A DNA stretch of 64,000 nucleotides, taken from contig JAGPYM010000007.1 of assembly GCA_020736575.1 (NCBI GenBank), positions 248,001 to 312,000 of the forward strand, in the 5' to 3' direction. Below are positions 35,955-47,861 of the stretch, piece by piece. The stretch is from Thelonectria olida. Its lineage: Eukaryota; Ascomycota; Sordariomycetes; Hypocreales; Nectriaceae. The notes under the pieces are model-generated. The model was given only the letters and a program-made list of their open reading frames with translations. It was not told where the DNA came from and did not search any database. A program made the position numbers and the translations under genes. Each line of letters starts with the position of its first letter. Position 1 is the stretch's first letter.

Positions 35955-37983
35955 ATGGTTTTGGCAAAGTCCAAAAAGTCCGTGGGGTTGGGCAACTCGC
36001 TCATGAACGACCGCTTCGGAAAGAACAAGGGCACCGACAGGAAGAGAACATCAGCCATCACCAGAACTAACCATGCTACCGGCGAACAGTATCTTGTCAA
36101 CGAAAAGCAAGATGCCGCCTGGGTCAAGATGCGCTCCGTCACGGAGCAGGGTGCTCTCGATGAATTTTTGGCTACGGCCGAGCTGGCCGGCACTGACTTC
36201 ACGGCTGAGAAGATGAACAACGTCAAGATCATTCACGTCGACCAGAAGAACCCCTTTCTTCTCTCTGCCTCGGAGGAGAAGGATGTCCTCGGCAAGCACA
36301 AACTTCACAAAGGCCGTTTGACTGTCCCCCGAAGGCCACACTGGGATGCCTCCACCACACCCGAAGAGTTGGATGTCAAAGAGCGCGATGGCTTCCTAAA
36401 TTGGAGACGAGGACTTGCTGAGCTTCAAGAGAATAACGACCTTCTTATGACGCCATTTGAGCGCAATCTAGAGGTTTGGCGCCAGCTTTGGCGAGTGATT
36501 GAGCGATCAGATCTCATTGTCCAGATCGTCGATGCCAGAAACCCACTGCTATTCCGATCAGAAGATCTCGAAATATACGTCAAGACTGTCAACCCCAAAA
36601 AGGAGAACCTGCTTCTCATCAACAAGGCCGATATGATGACTCCTATGCAACGACGGGCCTGGGCCAAGCACCTTCGCGAGGCCGGCATTTCCTACAAGTT
36701 CTTCTCAGCACAGTTGGCCAAGGAGTTGATCGAGGCAAGAGATCTGAACAGCGAGTCGGATGAGGAAACGCCGGCTGGCCCTTCAGCACCTGCAGAGCCG
36801 GTTGAGGAGCAAAATACAAAGGAGGAGGACACAGAGGGTGCGAGCTTAGAGGCCGGACCTACACAGGAGGCTCAGGCATCATCAAGCCAACCAGAGGAGG
36901 ACACCCAGATCTTGACAGTTGAGGAACTGGAGGACATCTTCCTTCAATACGCACCAACAGACCCAGGTAAGCCAATACCCGTTGCAAGAAACCGCCAATC
37001 CTTTCTCACAATTCTCGTTAGAATCGGGCCAAAAGCTTCAAGTGGGCTTGGTTGGTTACCCCAACGTCGGTAAATCATCCACCATCAACGCCCTCATCGG
37101 CGCCAAGAAGGTTTCCGTTTCCTCGACGCCTGGAAAGACCAAGCACTTCCAGACCATTCACCTTAGCGAACGCGTCATCCTTTGCGATTGCCCTGGTCTG
37201 GTCTTCCCCAACTTTGCCACGACCAAGGCCGACCTCGTGTGCAACGGTATCCTGCCTATTGATCAGCTCCGCGAGTTCACCGGCCCCGTTGGCCTCATCA
37301 CCCAGCGCGTTCCCCAGCCCTTCCTCGAAGCCATCTACGGTATTCACATCAAGACTCGTCCTCTAGAAGAGGGTGGCACTGGTGTTCCCACAGCCAGCGA
37401 GTTCCTCCGAGCCTATGCCCGTGCTCGTGGCTTCCAGACCCAGGGTCTCGGCCAGCCTGACGAGTCTCGTGCCGCTCGTTACATCCTCAAAGATTACGTT
37501 AACGGCAAGCTCCTCTTCGTATCGCCTCCGCCAGGTGCAGTCGAAGACCCCAACGCCTTCAACCGCGAGCTATACGATCAACTCCACCTCCCCGAGAAGC
37601 GTCGTGCCGCTCTCGCTACCGCTCTGGACAACATGTCCTTAGCCAGCACCGAGGCCGCTTCCAACGATCTAGACCTTCTCGACGACGACATGATCGACAT
37701 GCCCGCCGGTCCCAAGACCCAGAAGCTTGACAAGGGTTTCTTCAACCCCAGCACCGTCCAGGGCCAAGCCACCATGCCTTTCAACTACCAGTACACTGAG
37801 CAGGGCCGCGTCGCCACCAAGACGCTCTCCGGCCGCAAGGGCCGAACCGTCGTCGCCCTCGAGGCCGGCGTCGACCCCAAAGACGTCCAGCTCGGCTCCA
37901 GCAAGAAGCACTTCAAGGGTAACCCCAAGGGCGGCAAAGGCAAGCGTCGCCTCGCGAGGAAGGCCAACGCAGAGGATGACTAG
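35955..37983 (+). CDS. lsg1: Lsg1, large-subunit GTPase for 60S maturation
   Basis: Cytoplasmic circularly permuted GTPase that triggers release of Nmd3 from pre-60S subunits. Two exons, 35955-36966 and 37022-37983; 657 residues. Seen: a basic N-terminus (MVLAKSKKSVGLGNSLMNDR), then the permuted order of GTPase motifs: G4 NKAD at 223-226 ahead of G1 GYPNVGKSS at 349-357, the STPGKTKHFQ block, and G3 DCPG at 393-396. The insert between G4 and G1 (about 255-335) is acidic Glu/Ala-rich and holds the EDIFLQYAP start of the next block. The C-terminus is Lys/Gly-rich (KKHFKGNPKGGKGKRR), fitting rRNA contact. The 55-nt intron lies just before G1. Head-to-head with ltv1, convergent with the GAR-domain gene. 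Confidence 0.97.
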
Positions 37984-38657
37984 GGAGGCGGAACAGAATA
38001 TGAACATAGGGTCTATATAAGCAAAACAAAAAACGGTGGATGAAAGGTTTACAGCATGGGATCATATGGCGGGCTAGTTACCTTGGGTTGGGTCATCAAT
38101 TGCGCATTTTAGTCGCCTTCTTGATTGAGTTATGAAGCTACGTCTAACATCGGAATGACATTCTTCTTTGTTCGCAACTACTCTTCACTTGCTCTCAATG
38201 TCGCTTCTTTACCTAACTACTTACCTTGGAACATCACGCACTCATTGAATCCCCTCGGGAGTCATGAACCCGATTAAACAGATATTCGTCACGTCCACAC
38301 GTCACAAGTAGCACAAATACACCAACTGTAGGAACAGAAGGAAATTTATTCTGGGTATTGATTGTAAAAAAAACACACTTGCCTGCAGTTCGCCTGGCTA
38401 ACAATGACTGGACCGTTTGAAGAGGTTTGAAAAAAGAAAAAAAAGAGGGAAAACCGCAGATGCTAATGATGATGCCGTGTATTCTTTAATGCCGCGCCGT
38501 GCCAAACTCCGTGATGCAAAGTCCGCCCCCCCTTTCCACATATGCCGTCTCTTTTGGCGCCTCTCCGTTGTAACAAGTGAATGACTGTAAGAAATGATAA
38601 AGGTGTCGTGTGTTGTGTGTGTATGTGTGTAGTTTGGTGTTTCGGTGTATTCCGTCG
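37984..38657. other. Convergent 3' regions of lsg1 and the GAR-domain gene
   Basis: 674 bp between facing stop codons, AT-richer with short A runs near 38366-38375 and 38430-38450 that may be polyadenylation regions. No coding signal. Confidence 0.55.
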
Positions 38658-41540
38658 TCATCGAGGAGGACCCCTAGATTCCCGGCGTTCTTCGTTCTTT
38701 CGGAACAGCCGTTTTGTGCCGCCAACCTTGCCCAGTTCTCCAAACTGGTTGCCCGCAGATGGGGTTCGCCGCTCTCCACTGGCAAGTCGGACCTTTTCCT
38801 TGACACTCTCGACCCAGGCCTTGTTCTCCTCGCTCATCTCGACTTTCTTTCCTGTAGGCCCAGCCAGACCCAAGAAGGAGCCATCATCTTCGTTCCAGTC
38901 CATGCGAGAACTGGACCTCGATTGAGATTCTTCTGAAGACGGGCCTTCATCCGCCTTATGGATGACAGGCGCAGGTGTGCGAGGGAAAAGCTGTGGAGAC
39001 TCATGGCTCATGGCACCTACACTCCGCCGCGTCTTACGGACGATGAGAGGCGTCATGGGCGAGAGCTCAAGAGCGGAGGCAGGTCGGGCAGCAGGGCTAG
39101 AGCCATGGTTCGATCTTCGGCCGCTCGGAATCACATGAGGTTGTTCTTGAACTTCCACCTTGGTGTCTACACCACTGGCAGATCGGCGTTTATGGTGACT
39201 AGCATACTCCTTGAGGTATTCACCAAGATCCGCCCATCCGCCGCCAACGCGAACCATGACACGTTCGCCTTGCTCTCCAACGCATCTGATAAAGAGCTTG
39301 ATTGGAGCTTCACCAGTTGACCTGGATAGATGATAGACTTTAATCTCCTGTTTACCCCGGTTTCGTGGCCGTGAGTTCTTTGCAGGAGATAGTGTAAAGG
39401 AGGGCGTGCCAGCGCGGGAGGAGAGACTGGAGGCGCTTCGCCGGAAAGGCTCAATGGATGGCCTCTTCCTGAGCTTGGGTAGCTGGAGATCGGGTGGGTT
39501 CAGGTTAATGGCAGGAGGTTCGTTCGAGAGCTTAATCTTGGCAGGTATGTTCGAAATGATATCCTTGATCTGCCTTTGAAGGTTCTGGTCGCCCACGCTT
39601 CCAACGCTCATCCTCCGATCAAAAGAAGTGGAAAATTCAGACAGCGATATTGAGTCGTCAAAGTCATCAGTGAACGAATCATCGGCGACGCTATTAGCTG
39701 TCAGATAATCGTCCTCGTTCCTGGCTGGTATGATCAAGGGGCTTTCGAATGGCGGGACGGAAGCCTCTCGCGGATCAACTTCTCGCAGAGGCGGTGAGCT
39801 TGGTGGGCTAGCCTGGAGATATTCCATCTCGCGAACTCGGGCGCGAGCTATGTCTGGAGAAGCAGAGATCTCTGGTAGATCACTAGAAAGGCCATCGAAA
39901 TTGCTCGAAGGTTTGCGAGTAATGGTCGAGGCTTCGGAAACACCACTGTGGCACCTAATAGCAGGTCGAAGCGGAGGCAGATCAGGAGATCCTTCTCTAT
40001 TGAAGCTCGGCGTGTCACCAATAACTTCGGAATCTATAATGGATCCGTATTCAGGGGTTTTGGGTGTCATGCTGATGGAATCATCAGGATGTTCGGTTGT
40101 TGGGGTCGTTGGGGTCGTTGGTTGCTTTTCTTTGACAGCAGCGGCACCATCTGCGCTGCCATCAAACGTATCGGAATGACGCTCCTTCGAGGCACCGCTG
40201 TGCTCAGTAATAATGAGGGAGGGGCTCTCTGGTTCGTTCGGTCGCAAGATGACTTTCCGGGGGGGAGCGAAAACCACCGTCTCTGCCTCAGAGACGCCAG
40301 AAATCTTTCTAGGGTCGCCATGGCCATTGGTCGAAGGCTTTGGACGGGGCAGCTTCAGGGGAATAGGGCCAATAGGGCCAATCTCTGCGTCGCTGCTGAG
40401 AGAACTATCGGTGTCGCTGGAAATTTCAGGAATGAAGGTACCGTCGTGCGAGAAGGAAGAATCCGCGGGTTTGAGGGCGTCTGTAGATTTCTTCACAGGG
40501 GACGGCGATCGGACTTGTGACTGGGCTTGAATCGACTTGGCCCATTCTGTTTCTCGAATCTTGGTCTCGCAGTCGGCAACCCATTCGGCGTAGCTTCGCT
40601 CCACAGCCTCCATCCGATCGAGCCATTCGTCAGGAAGAGTGTCGGGCAAGCCTTCGAGGCAATCGAGCATGTAATCAAGACTGTGGCCGGGTTGCGAAAC
40701 CTTCTTCTCCAGAACCAGCTTCATCACGTCGAAATCTTTCCTCATCAGCGCAGAGCCACGCGGTGACGGGCGCTCTTCATCCTGTAGCGTCTTTTTGAGG
40801 GGTAGCGAAATGGCATTCCAACCAGACTGCAGAGCAATCTCTGCGTCCTGAATGGCCATAAGCAGGGGAGGAACGCGACGCAGCACACTGATGCGAAGGG
40901 TCCACGTCTGCAAGAGCCGGGTCAACTTTGCCAGATTCGGTAGTGCCTTGACGACAATGGCGGTGACGACAGCAGTCAGGTCCTCCATCCGGTTGTAACT
41001 TGTATTCGACAGCACGCCAGATCGCGTAAACTCGGCGAGGGGGGTGCCCGGTCTCGACAAGGGCAAGATGTGGTTGTTGAGAACATGGGCCTTGATCTCT
41101 TCGATATCCAGGTTGTCTAGATCATGCTGGATCTGCGATATCCTCTTCTCGTAGATGGCCACGTCTTTGGCGAGCAGGCTACCCATGTAGTCGTCGTTCT
41201 CAGCGGAGGCTTTCATCTGTGTTGAGTCGCTCCTCCACTTCGCACTAGGCATCTCGAATCCAGCGGGACCAGGGTCGGACGGCCAAGGCCAGCTCTGCAG
41301 CTCGTCAACCCATTCCCAGATGGTCTTTGAAGCAATGGCAGTGCGCATGGTGAAGTCGCGCTCGGCCATGGAAGCGCCGTTGAGACATGTCCGCAACGCG
41401 CCGGCCGGGGTCGTCAACGCGTCGACGGCGGTGCGCGGGGCCAAATGAGCAAAAATATCATCGGTGAGGCGGTTTTTGGGAGGCGGCGAGGGCGCGAGAT
41501 GCCGCGCGGGCTTGATGAGATGTACGGCGGGGTCGCTCAT
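38658..41540 (-). CDS. GAS2-related (GAR) domain protein, possible Kar9-like microtubule factor
   Basis: Single exon, 960 residues. Seen: an N-terminal helical half (about 30-330) containing SKTIWEWVDELQSWPWP, the YEKRISQIQHDLDNLD helix and PLSRPGTPLAEF. A long Ser/Pro/Asp/Glu-rich disordered middle (350-700) follows. A GAR domain at roughly 728-785 has the diagnostic VMVRVGGGWADLGEYL, known in animal Gas2/spectraplakins to bind microtubules. The C-terminal tail is Ser/Arg-rich with SSRMDWNEDDGSFLG. The N-terminal half resembles what fungal annotation calls Kar9-type karyogamy protein; I am sure of the GAR domain but not of that name. Likely role: microtubule plus-end or spindle/nuclear positioning (inference). 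Confidence 0.88.
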   Translation of the reverse strand: MSDPAVHLIKPARHLAPSPPPKNRLTDDIFAHLAPRTAVDALTTPAGALRTCLNGASMAERDFTMRTAIASKTIWEWVDELQSWPWPSDPGPAGFEMPSAKWRSDSTQMKASAENDDYMGSLLAKDVAIYEKRISQIQHDLDNLDIEEIKAHVLNNHILPLSRPGTPLAEFTRSGVLSNTSYNRMEDLTAVVTAIVVKALPNLAKLTRLLQTWTLRISVLRRVPPLLMAIQDAEIALQSGWNAISLPLKKTLQDEERPSPRGSALMRKDFDVMKLVLEKKVSQPGHSLDYMLDCLEGLPDTLPDEWLDRMEAVERSYAEWVADCETKIRETEWAKSIQAQSQVRSPSPVKKSTDALKPADSSFSHDGTFIPEISSDTDSSLSSDAEIGPIGPIPLKLPRPKPSTNGHGDPRKISGVSEAETVVFAPPRKVILRPNEPESPSLIITEHSGASKERHSDTFDGSADGAAAVKEKQPTTPTTPTTEHPDDSISMTPKTPEYGSIIDSEVIGDTPSFNREGSPDLPPLRPAIRCHSGVSEASTITRKPSSNFDGLSSDLPEISASPDIARARVREMEYLQASPPSSPPLREVDPREASVPPFESPLIIPARNEDDYLTANSVADDSFTDDFDDSISLSEFSTSFDRRMSVGSVGDQNLQRQIKDIISNIPAKIKLSNEPPAINLNPPDLQLPKLRKRPSIEPFRRSASSLSSRAGTPSFTLSPAKNSRPRNRGKQEIKVYHLSRSTGEAPIKLFIRCVGEQGERVMVRVGGGWADLGEYLKEYASHHKRRSASGVDTKVEVQEQPHVIPSGRRSNHGSSPAARPASALELSPMTPLIVRKTRRSVGAMSHESPQLFPRTPAPVIHKADEGPSSEESQSRSSSRMDWNEDDGSFLGLAGPTGKKVEMSEENKAWVESVKEKVRLASGERRTPSAGNQFGELGKVGGTKRLFRKNEERRESRGPPR

Positions 41541-44500
41541 GGTTGTTGTAGGTTCAATGACGGAAGATGCTGAAGCGTGTTGGATCGCGAAGGCATCGTC
41601 TGTCTATGAGCCTGGGGACAGGGCGACAGGGCGGGCGCGAGCGGCTGGATTGATGCCCATGTCGAAGAAAGGAGGCGCCGGGGAAGTGAATTGAAGCTAT
41701 TTATGAGGAGTCTCGGGGAAGGACGCAGGATGGGTTGATGTTCGAATTGGGTCTCGTTCCAAGGGTTGCGACCACCCCGGTGTTGAATTGAGGAACAGAG
41801 ACCAGGCTCACACACGGGCGCTTAACGTCAAAGGCCCAGGCAAGGACCAAGGTTGATTGTTCCGTCCTCTTTTGAGTTGAGCTGAGTTGGCGGGAAAGCC
41901 GCCGTGGCGCAGACGGGCCGAGAGTGAGAGGTTACCGGCTGCCGTTGGTCGCCCAAAAAAAAATGGGCAGAGAGAGAGGAATGGCCGTTTCGCAAGCGGA
42001 ATTGGATGAATAAAGATTGCGGTGATGACCAAGCCTGCCTAGGCGAGAGGGGGAGAAGGCGGGCAGGCAGGGGCCACGTCGCGGTCGGTCGCGGGTTGAT
42101 GGGAAGAGAGGAGAAGAGAAGAAGAAAGAGGAGAAGCGGGTGCCGACGTGTTTCCTCTTCTTTCTTCGGAGGGTTAAAAAAAAAGAAAAAGAGGCTAGCA
42201 AGTTACACGTAGATCGGGGCGGATCCCGCGAAGTGTAACGTGTTTGACAGGCGTGTATATCTTGGGTATAGGTTTTCTTTTTTTATTCCGTCAACCCTTT
42301 GGTCTCTTTTTTCAGCTGGGGTGGTTGCAGGATGACAGATGACAGGCGGCAAGCTGGAGGCGATGCGGAATACTGCAGCTGGTGTCCCCAAGACGCAAGG
42401 TCCCAGTAGGAATGTCGGTGTCCTTGTCGGGCGAATAGCAACGCAATATCTCGACCGGTCGGTATGCGGTGTGCTTGTTTGTGGCGTTTGAATGCGTGTG
42501 TTGGAACTGTAACTTGTGTATTGTTGTCTTTGCGTGAGGCAGACAATAGCTAGTGAGCGAGTGTGAGGGGAAAGCTGAGACCACTGAGGAGGGGGAGTAA
42601 GGAGTGTGTGAGAGAAAGAGTGCAGTTGAAACAGTAAAACAATTAATTAATAACAACAAAGGCAGAATGATAAAACAAATACTGCAAGAGAGCGACGAGA
42701 TTTGCTGAACAGTACAGGCAAGGAGGCAGAAAAAAAGGAGGAGGAGGAGGAGGAGGAGGAGGAGGAGGAGGAGGAGGAGGAGGAGGAGAAGGAGGAGAGA
42801 GAGGACGTCGTAGTTAGTGGTGGTGGTGGTGGTTGTTATTGACAAGACAAAAAATGGTTGGATACCACCACATGCAGCCCACGACAACCACACCAAACCA
42901 ACAACAGCTTAAACGACCTGCAAAGAAGACCTACATGCCGCCTACATTAGTCTAGCTGTTCGTCGGTAACACTAAAATTGGCCCTTCGCGAGGGACATGG
43001 GTTGCACTTGGCTGCTGGCCCATCAACCGATTGACGAACCCAAGCCAAGCCAGGGGGGGTCAACGGTAAGTAAACAACGACCCCTCCCTCTCCCCTGGAC
43101 CCCTGAAAAGATTGTCCCTCTTTCCCGGTGACGAACTGGCCTTTATTAAACGGGACATCTCATCTAATTAATTCCTTGTACGACGACCGTCGTTTTGATC
43201 AACTGACAAAGAGGCCAAACAGAATGGAAGAAGAATGGCGTCGACTCAACAAAGACAGACAGCATTACCATGACCTGATGATTCCTAGACTATCAAGTAA
43301 CCGCAACAACAACAACAACAAACCCTCCCATCGTCCGTTGCCCTCCTCTCCATCATTCCTCTGCCTCAAGCAACCATCGCCACATACGTATTCGTATCGC
43401 ATGTCACAGTCCTTGTCCATGACTCCCTCCCCCCTGGCACGCCCATCTCCGACCCGCAGCCGCTCCCTGTCTGTCAAATTCCCCTCCCATGTCCGCTCAT
43501 CAATCGTCAATCAACCAACTCGCTTCTGTTCTCCCTCTCTTCTTAGATTTCGTTTCTCACCTCCTCGCGTCTCAGTCACCGCCTGTGTGTAAACAGTCAC
43601 GACTCTTCCCTTCTCTTCTCCTTACCTGACACTCACCTCCCTCTCACTCCTCCACAGAGTCCATTCCAAGCCAAAACACCTGACACGCCCCTCGAGAGAC
43701 ATGCACAATGGTAGGCACGGACACGGCTCGCAGCTTGTCTTACGTTGCGACATCGCTCGTTAACGCGGCTCGCAACGACAGGCAACCAGGGTTGTTTGTT
43801 TTGTTTGTTTGTTTCTCGTCCGAGATCGCCCAATACCACTCTCCATCTCCGAACCCCAACTCTGCCGTCACCCGTATTGTTGCCTTGTCAGCCTCATTCT
43901 CCGCCTCAGCCCTCCGCATCATCCAAGACATTCCGTCATGGCACGGACAGGACGGAGAGTTCGGCTCCTTGGAACTCTGCTATCAGCTCATCCTCCCTCA
44001 GCTCGGCCCAAGCTCACCACGTCACCCCATTCTTCCATCTCAGCCCATCTCATCTGATCTCATCATGTCGACTGACCCATCTCCAAGATTCCTCATCCAC
44101 TCACAGCACAAAGTACAAGCCAGCAAGTATTTAAGATGCACTCTTTCTCATTTGTCTCTTCCCAAAAGAACTACTATGTACCGTGACAAGGCAGAAAAAA
44201 GGGTGGCGATGAATAGATGTCCATCTCACGTGTCCATCATCCCGTACGCCCTCGCCGGAACTTCCAACTCCTTGGTTGAATTAGCTTCGTAACTGTCATG
44301 CTGAACGTTTGCTTTTTGGTAACCCCCATATCCATTCCCATATCCCAGTCCAAGCCAGTCAATCAACCAATCCTCCGACCAAATGCCCCAAATCACTTGC
44401 GCCGCCTTGGGAGCCTTGAGCCCGCGCTCAGTATCCCAAAACCCCAGAAGAAATGAAGACGCCGTACTCTAATGCGGTACTCCCGGCAAAAGCAACAAAA

Positions 44501-44581
44501 ACCGTAGGACTCATGTCCAGTTCCTCCGACAAATCATTAAACACAAAACATCTCTCACACACATAGGGTGCGCTGAGCCTC
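41541..44581. other. 3-kb gap: promoter of the GAR-domain gene and 3' flank of the CTF1-type gene
   Basis: Contains a GGA-trinucleotide tract (42737-42788), a TGG run (about 42820-42835) and an AAC run (about 43303-43322). Open frames here are low-complexity translations of these tracts or Ser/Pro/Arg noise. The region next to 41540 is likely a long leader of the GAR-domain gene. Confidence 0.5.
42737..42788 (+). repeat. GGA trinucleotide microsatellite, about 17 units
   Basis: A perfect purine-only (GGA)n run follows six A residues, about 1.2 kb upstream of the GAR-domain start; on that gene's strand it reads as a TCC pyrimidine tract. Confidence 0.97.
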
Positions 44582-47500
44582 TTAGGCCCGAGTGGGAATC
44601 TCTCCCTGGCCATGCGTATCTGTCTGCATGGCATTGGCATCCACTTCGGCATTCATGGCCCAGTTCAGAGCTTGTTCAGCCGACATGGTCGGGGCCTCAT
44701 CAGGGCGTCCCAATACACCTGCCATCATCTCATCTTGGTTGGCAACTCCCTCTGGTGGGAATTGGAGCCATTGGTCGACATCAAAGTCGGCTCCAGTAAC
44801 AGCGTTCCAATCGAATTCGTCGTGGCCCTGCATGAAGTCGAGGTCCATGTTTTCCACATCGAGCTGAATCTCCTCTGAAGCGCCACTCGCGCTGGGCGTG
44901 ATACCGGCAGGAGACTCCATTTCCGTCTGTGGCGGAGAGTTGGTTGACAGCTCGAGGGCGGCCGCGTTGATCGTGTTGGGGGGCATCATAGCCGTGGTTG
45001 TCGCCGGTTTCGGTGTCGGCCGTGGTTCCCTGGGCTTCTCGTTGAAGAGAGACTCGGAGGCAGTCATGTACGGCGCATTCTCGGGTGGCGGTGTCTGGGC
45101 GCTGAACTCAACCGGGACACGCTTCATCATCGCCACAGTCGCCGGCGTCACATTGGCATTGATATCGATGGCCGCCTTTCGCAACGCGGCGTCGAGGAAT
45201 CCAGTGGCGTAGTCAGCCGCAGCATAGACTTCCCGAAGCTTCTCCATTACTCGCATGCATTGTCGGAAACCACGCGTGGCCCGCTCCCGTGATTGAGGCG
45301 CCGGGTTCTTCATCTCCAAGAGGTGGATGATCATGGCCGGAAGAATAACCGTAACACCAGTCGTAGGAAGGAAGCGTTCGAGGCGACATTGATGCAGCTC
45401 GGTTGCCATTCGTGTGATGTGCATGGCTGCGTCGCGCACCCGCAGTCGGGACATGTCCTGGACCTGACGAGAAGTTGTGGGCGCTTGGAGAGGCGACGAT
45501 GGAAGGAATTGGGGTCGATGTAGGGCAGAAATAGTGGTGTAGTAGACCATGTGCAGGAGGGTTCGCTGCACCGCAATGGTGGATCGACCGTCCTTGACAT
45601 CCAAGGGGGTCAGAGTGCGATACTGACAGCACGTAGGCAGGGACTCGGCCCAAGCCATGAGCTCATGGTCCACCTCAGTAACGCTCTCGACATTGTCGAG
45701 CTGTTTGTTAGGGAAAAGCATCATAGTGCTATTTGTTGTGTTCTCGGGCTTCATCTTGTCCCGGATAAGCACAGAGTACTGCGCCTTTAGCATGTGACTG
45801 ATGCACACGCAAAGCTGGGCCTTGGCAATGCACATGGTGGCCAGCTCCCGTTGCATATCAAGATCTCGGACCAGGGTGCACGAAGCCGGGATGACGGTGT
45901 TGTCCTCTGGCAGCATCTCAATCTCGAAATCACTCTCGTCCAGCATGGGGACATCGAAGTCCTCGTCCTTGATCCGTGTAGGGCGTCTCATACCTAGAGC
46001 GATAAGACGGTCGCGCATGAAACATGACCACCATATCCTCTTCCACAACTTCTGCTTAGAGGGTGCCATACTCGTCGAGCCAGGGTTGCGGTGAAGACCA
46101 ATCGTGTGGGCCAGTGAGATTGCCACGCCCATCCAGTGCCAAGTGTCTTTCTGGTCATCCGGGGTTTCGTACCAGTACGTCATTAGTAGCAAGGCTTGGA
46201 CGAGGATGAGGCGGTCAGACTCGTAGTCGAAGTCATAAAGCAACTGCATCACATGTCAATATACAGTCCACGTCACATAGGGGTCAGGGGTAGCAAAACA
46301 ACTTACCCTTGTCTTCTGGAAAAACGACTTGCGGGCGGCTTTGCGTGTGGTGTAACCACCCTCACGAAGGTACTTCATGTCGACAAAAGCGGATCCAGCG
46401 AACATGACAGCTTGGTACAGGAAAAGACTGATTTGGCCATTTCGTCCGTCGCGACCGCTAATGATGCCCAGAAAGCTGCCGAGGTCCATGAGGGGCATGT
46501 AAGGGTGGACGAACTCGACGTAGGCCTGCAACAAGGCATTCTGGAGTGGAAGTGCGGGGACAGACAAGGCCCCCTTGACGTGGAGATACTTGATGTCCTC
46601 GGCAGCGATCTTGGTGGGCAGGGGGCGGAGAAAGCTGGGCAGCTTGGACGGGCTCTCCGGTTCGTCGAGTGAGCTGAGGAATTGGGTTGATCTCAGATTG
46701 TCAAAGACAGAGGCGGTGGTCATGAGATTGGACCACCCCACGCGCTGGGCGCTGCCATCGGTTGTCTGCAGCTTGTTAAGGAGTACGGGGTCATGGCGGT
46801 AGCCAGAGCGCTGGTCTGATATGGGGGTCTCGTGGTCAGCAATGGCGTCTCATTGTCATCTTCATGTGATCGAAAGTCGGGGATGCGAGAGGCCGAGATG
46901 CTCGGGGGCGGGGTACATGAGAAAAGCGGGGAACGGGGCGGCTGAAAATGCGGAGAACGGAGGCGTTCTCCAACAATGGCGCTGGCCAATGGGACGCGGG
47001 CAAATTTAAAGAGCTCAAAGCGCACAAAAACGCCAAGATTGGGGGGGATCAGCGCAAAACTTACAGAGCATGTGAGGAACGTGGCTGTCGAGTCCGGAAT
47101 TGCTGAGAAAGCTGCTCGGGCCGTCGATGCTGCTCGTGGAAATGGCTGACCCGCTGCTGGGTCGTCGCAGGTCCGCAGTGCTGATGGCCACGGGCGTGGG
47201 GTTCACGCTGGGAGTTGGCGTGGTATTGCTGTCTGCTGTCTTACACCGCAGCTGTGCCTCGGTGGAGGTCGGCTGTCCTGCCGTGCTGGCCGTGAGAAGA
47301 TTCTTCCTGCAAGATGTGTTAATCGCAGTCCTTATCAAACGTTATACCCGCATCGCGCATTGCATGACGCAATCGACGATTCGACGAGGGAGCCGCTGCA
47401 ACAACGGCGGGAAGCGCGGGATTTCATGTCCAGAGTGCCACCATTGTCACTCCGGTACACAACGCCCGGCCCGGGAGGAACATTCGGGGATGAATCGGAA

Positions 47501-47861
47501 TCCACTCACTTTCTCCTGCGGCTCTCTTGAACAACGCACTGTTCAAATCAGTCAATGCTGCGAAATTGAAAGCGGGCCAAATAAGGCCGGAGAAGCCGGT
47601 TCATACCTCGACATTGTCCCAACGACAGTTTCCACAGGGAGCGCCCTCGACGACATCACAGCGGACCTTTCGTGCACGGCAAGAAACGCAAGCACGAGCT
47701 GCACGGCGCTTGGTTATCTTGGCTGGCTGGTCCGATTCGGCGGATGGTGAAGCTCGCTTCTTGCTGTTGCTGCCGCTGTTTCTGTCCGTGACAACCGTCT
47801 TGGCCGATGTTGACGCCGGCGAAGGTGGGGCGGCGGACCCGTCTGATGCTTCAGCGGTCAT
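44582..47861 (-). CDS. ctf1B: Zn2Cys6 transcription factor, cutinase transcription factor 1 beta / FarB type
   Basis: Nuclear activator of the CTF1/FarA/FarB family, which controls cutinase and fatty-acid use genes. Five exons on the minus strand: 47861-47607, 47538-47510, 47306-47065, 46815-46307 and 46243-44582; 898 residues, near family length. Seen: basic KITKRRAARA, then the zinc cluster with Cys at 58, 61, 68, 76, 79 and 86 (ACVSCRARKVRCD ... APCGNCRWDNVEC). The sixth Cys is the first codon of a 29-nt exon that also encodes the basic linker VVQESRRRKK. The fungal-specific TF domain spans about 240-560 (YVEFVHPYMPLMDL, WMGVAISLAHTIGLHRNPGS, KRIWWSCFMRDRLIALGMRR). The C-terminus is acidic (ENMDLDFMQGHDEFDW) and a likely activation domain. 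The start was set at the ATG of MTAEASDGS. Confidence 0.93.

Noticed and set aside
42312..42896. 194-codon minus frame with a long Leu run
   Set aside because: The Leu run is just the translation of the GGA microsatellite; the rest is Thr/Ser/Cys noise.
43708..44292. 194-codon + strand frame beside the CTF1-type gene
   Set aside because: Ser/His/Pro noise with no intron or domain evidence.
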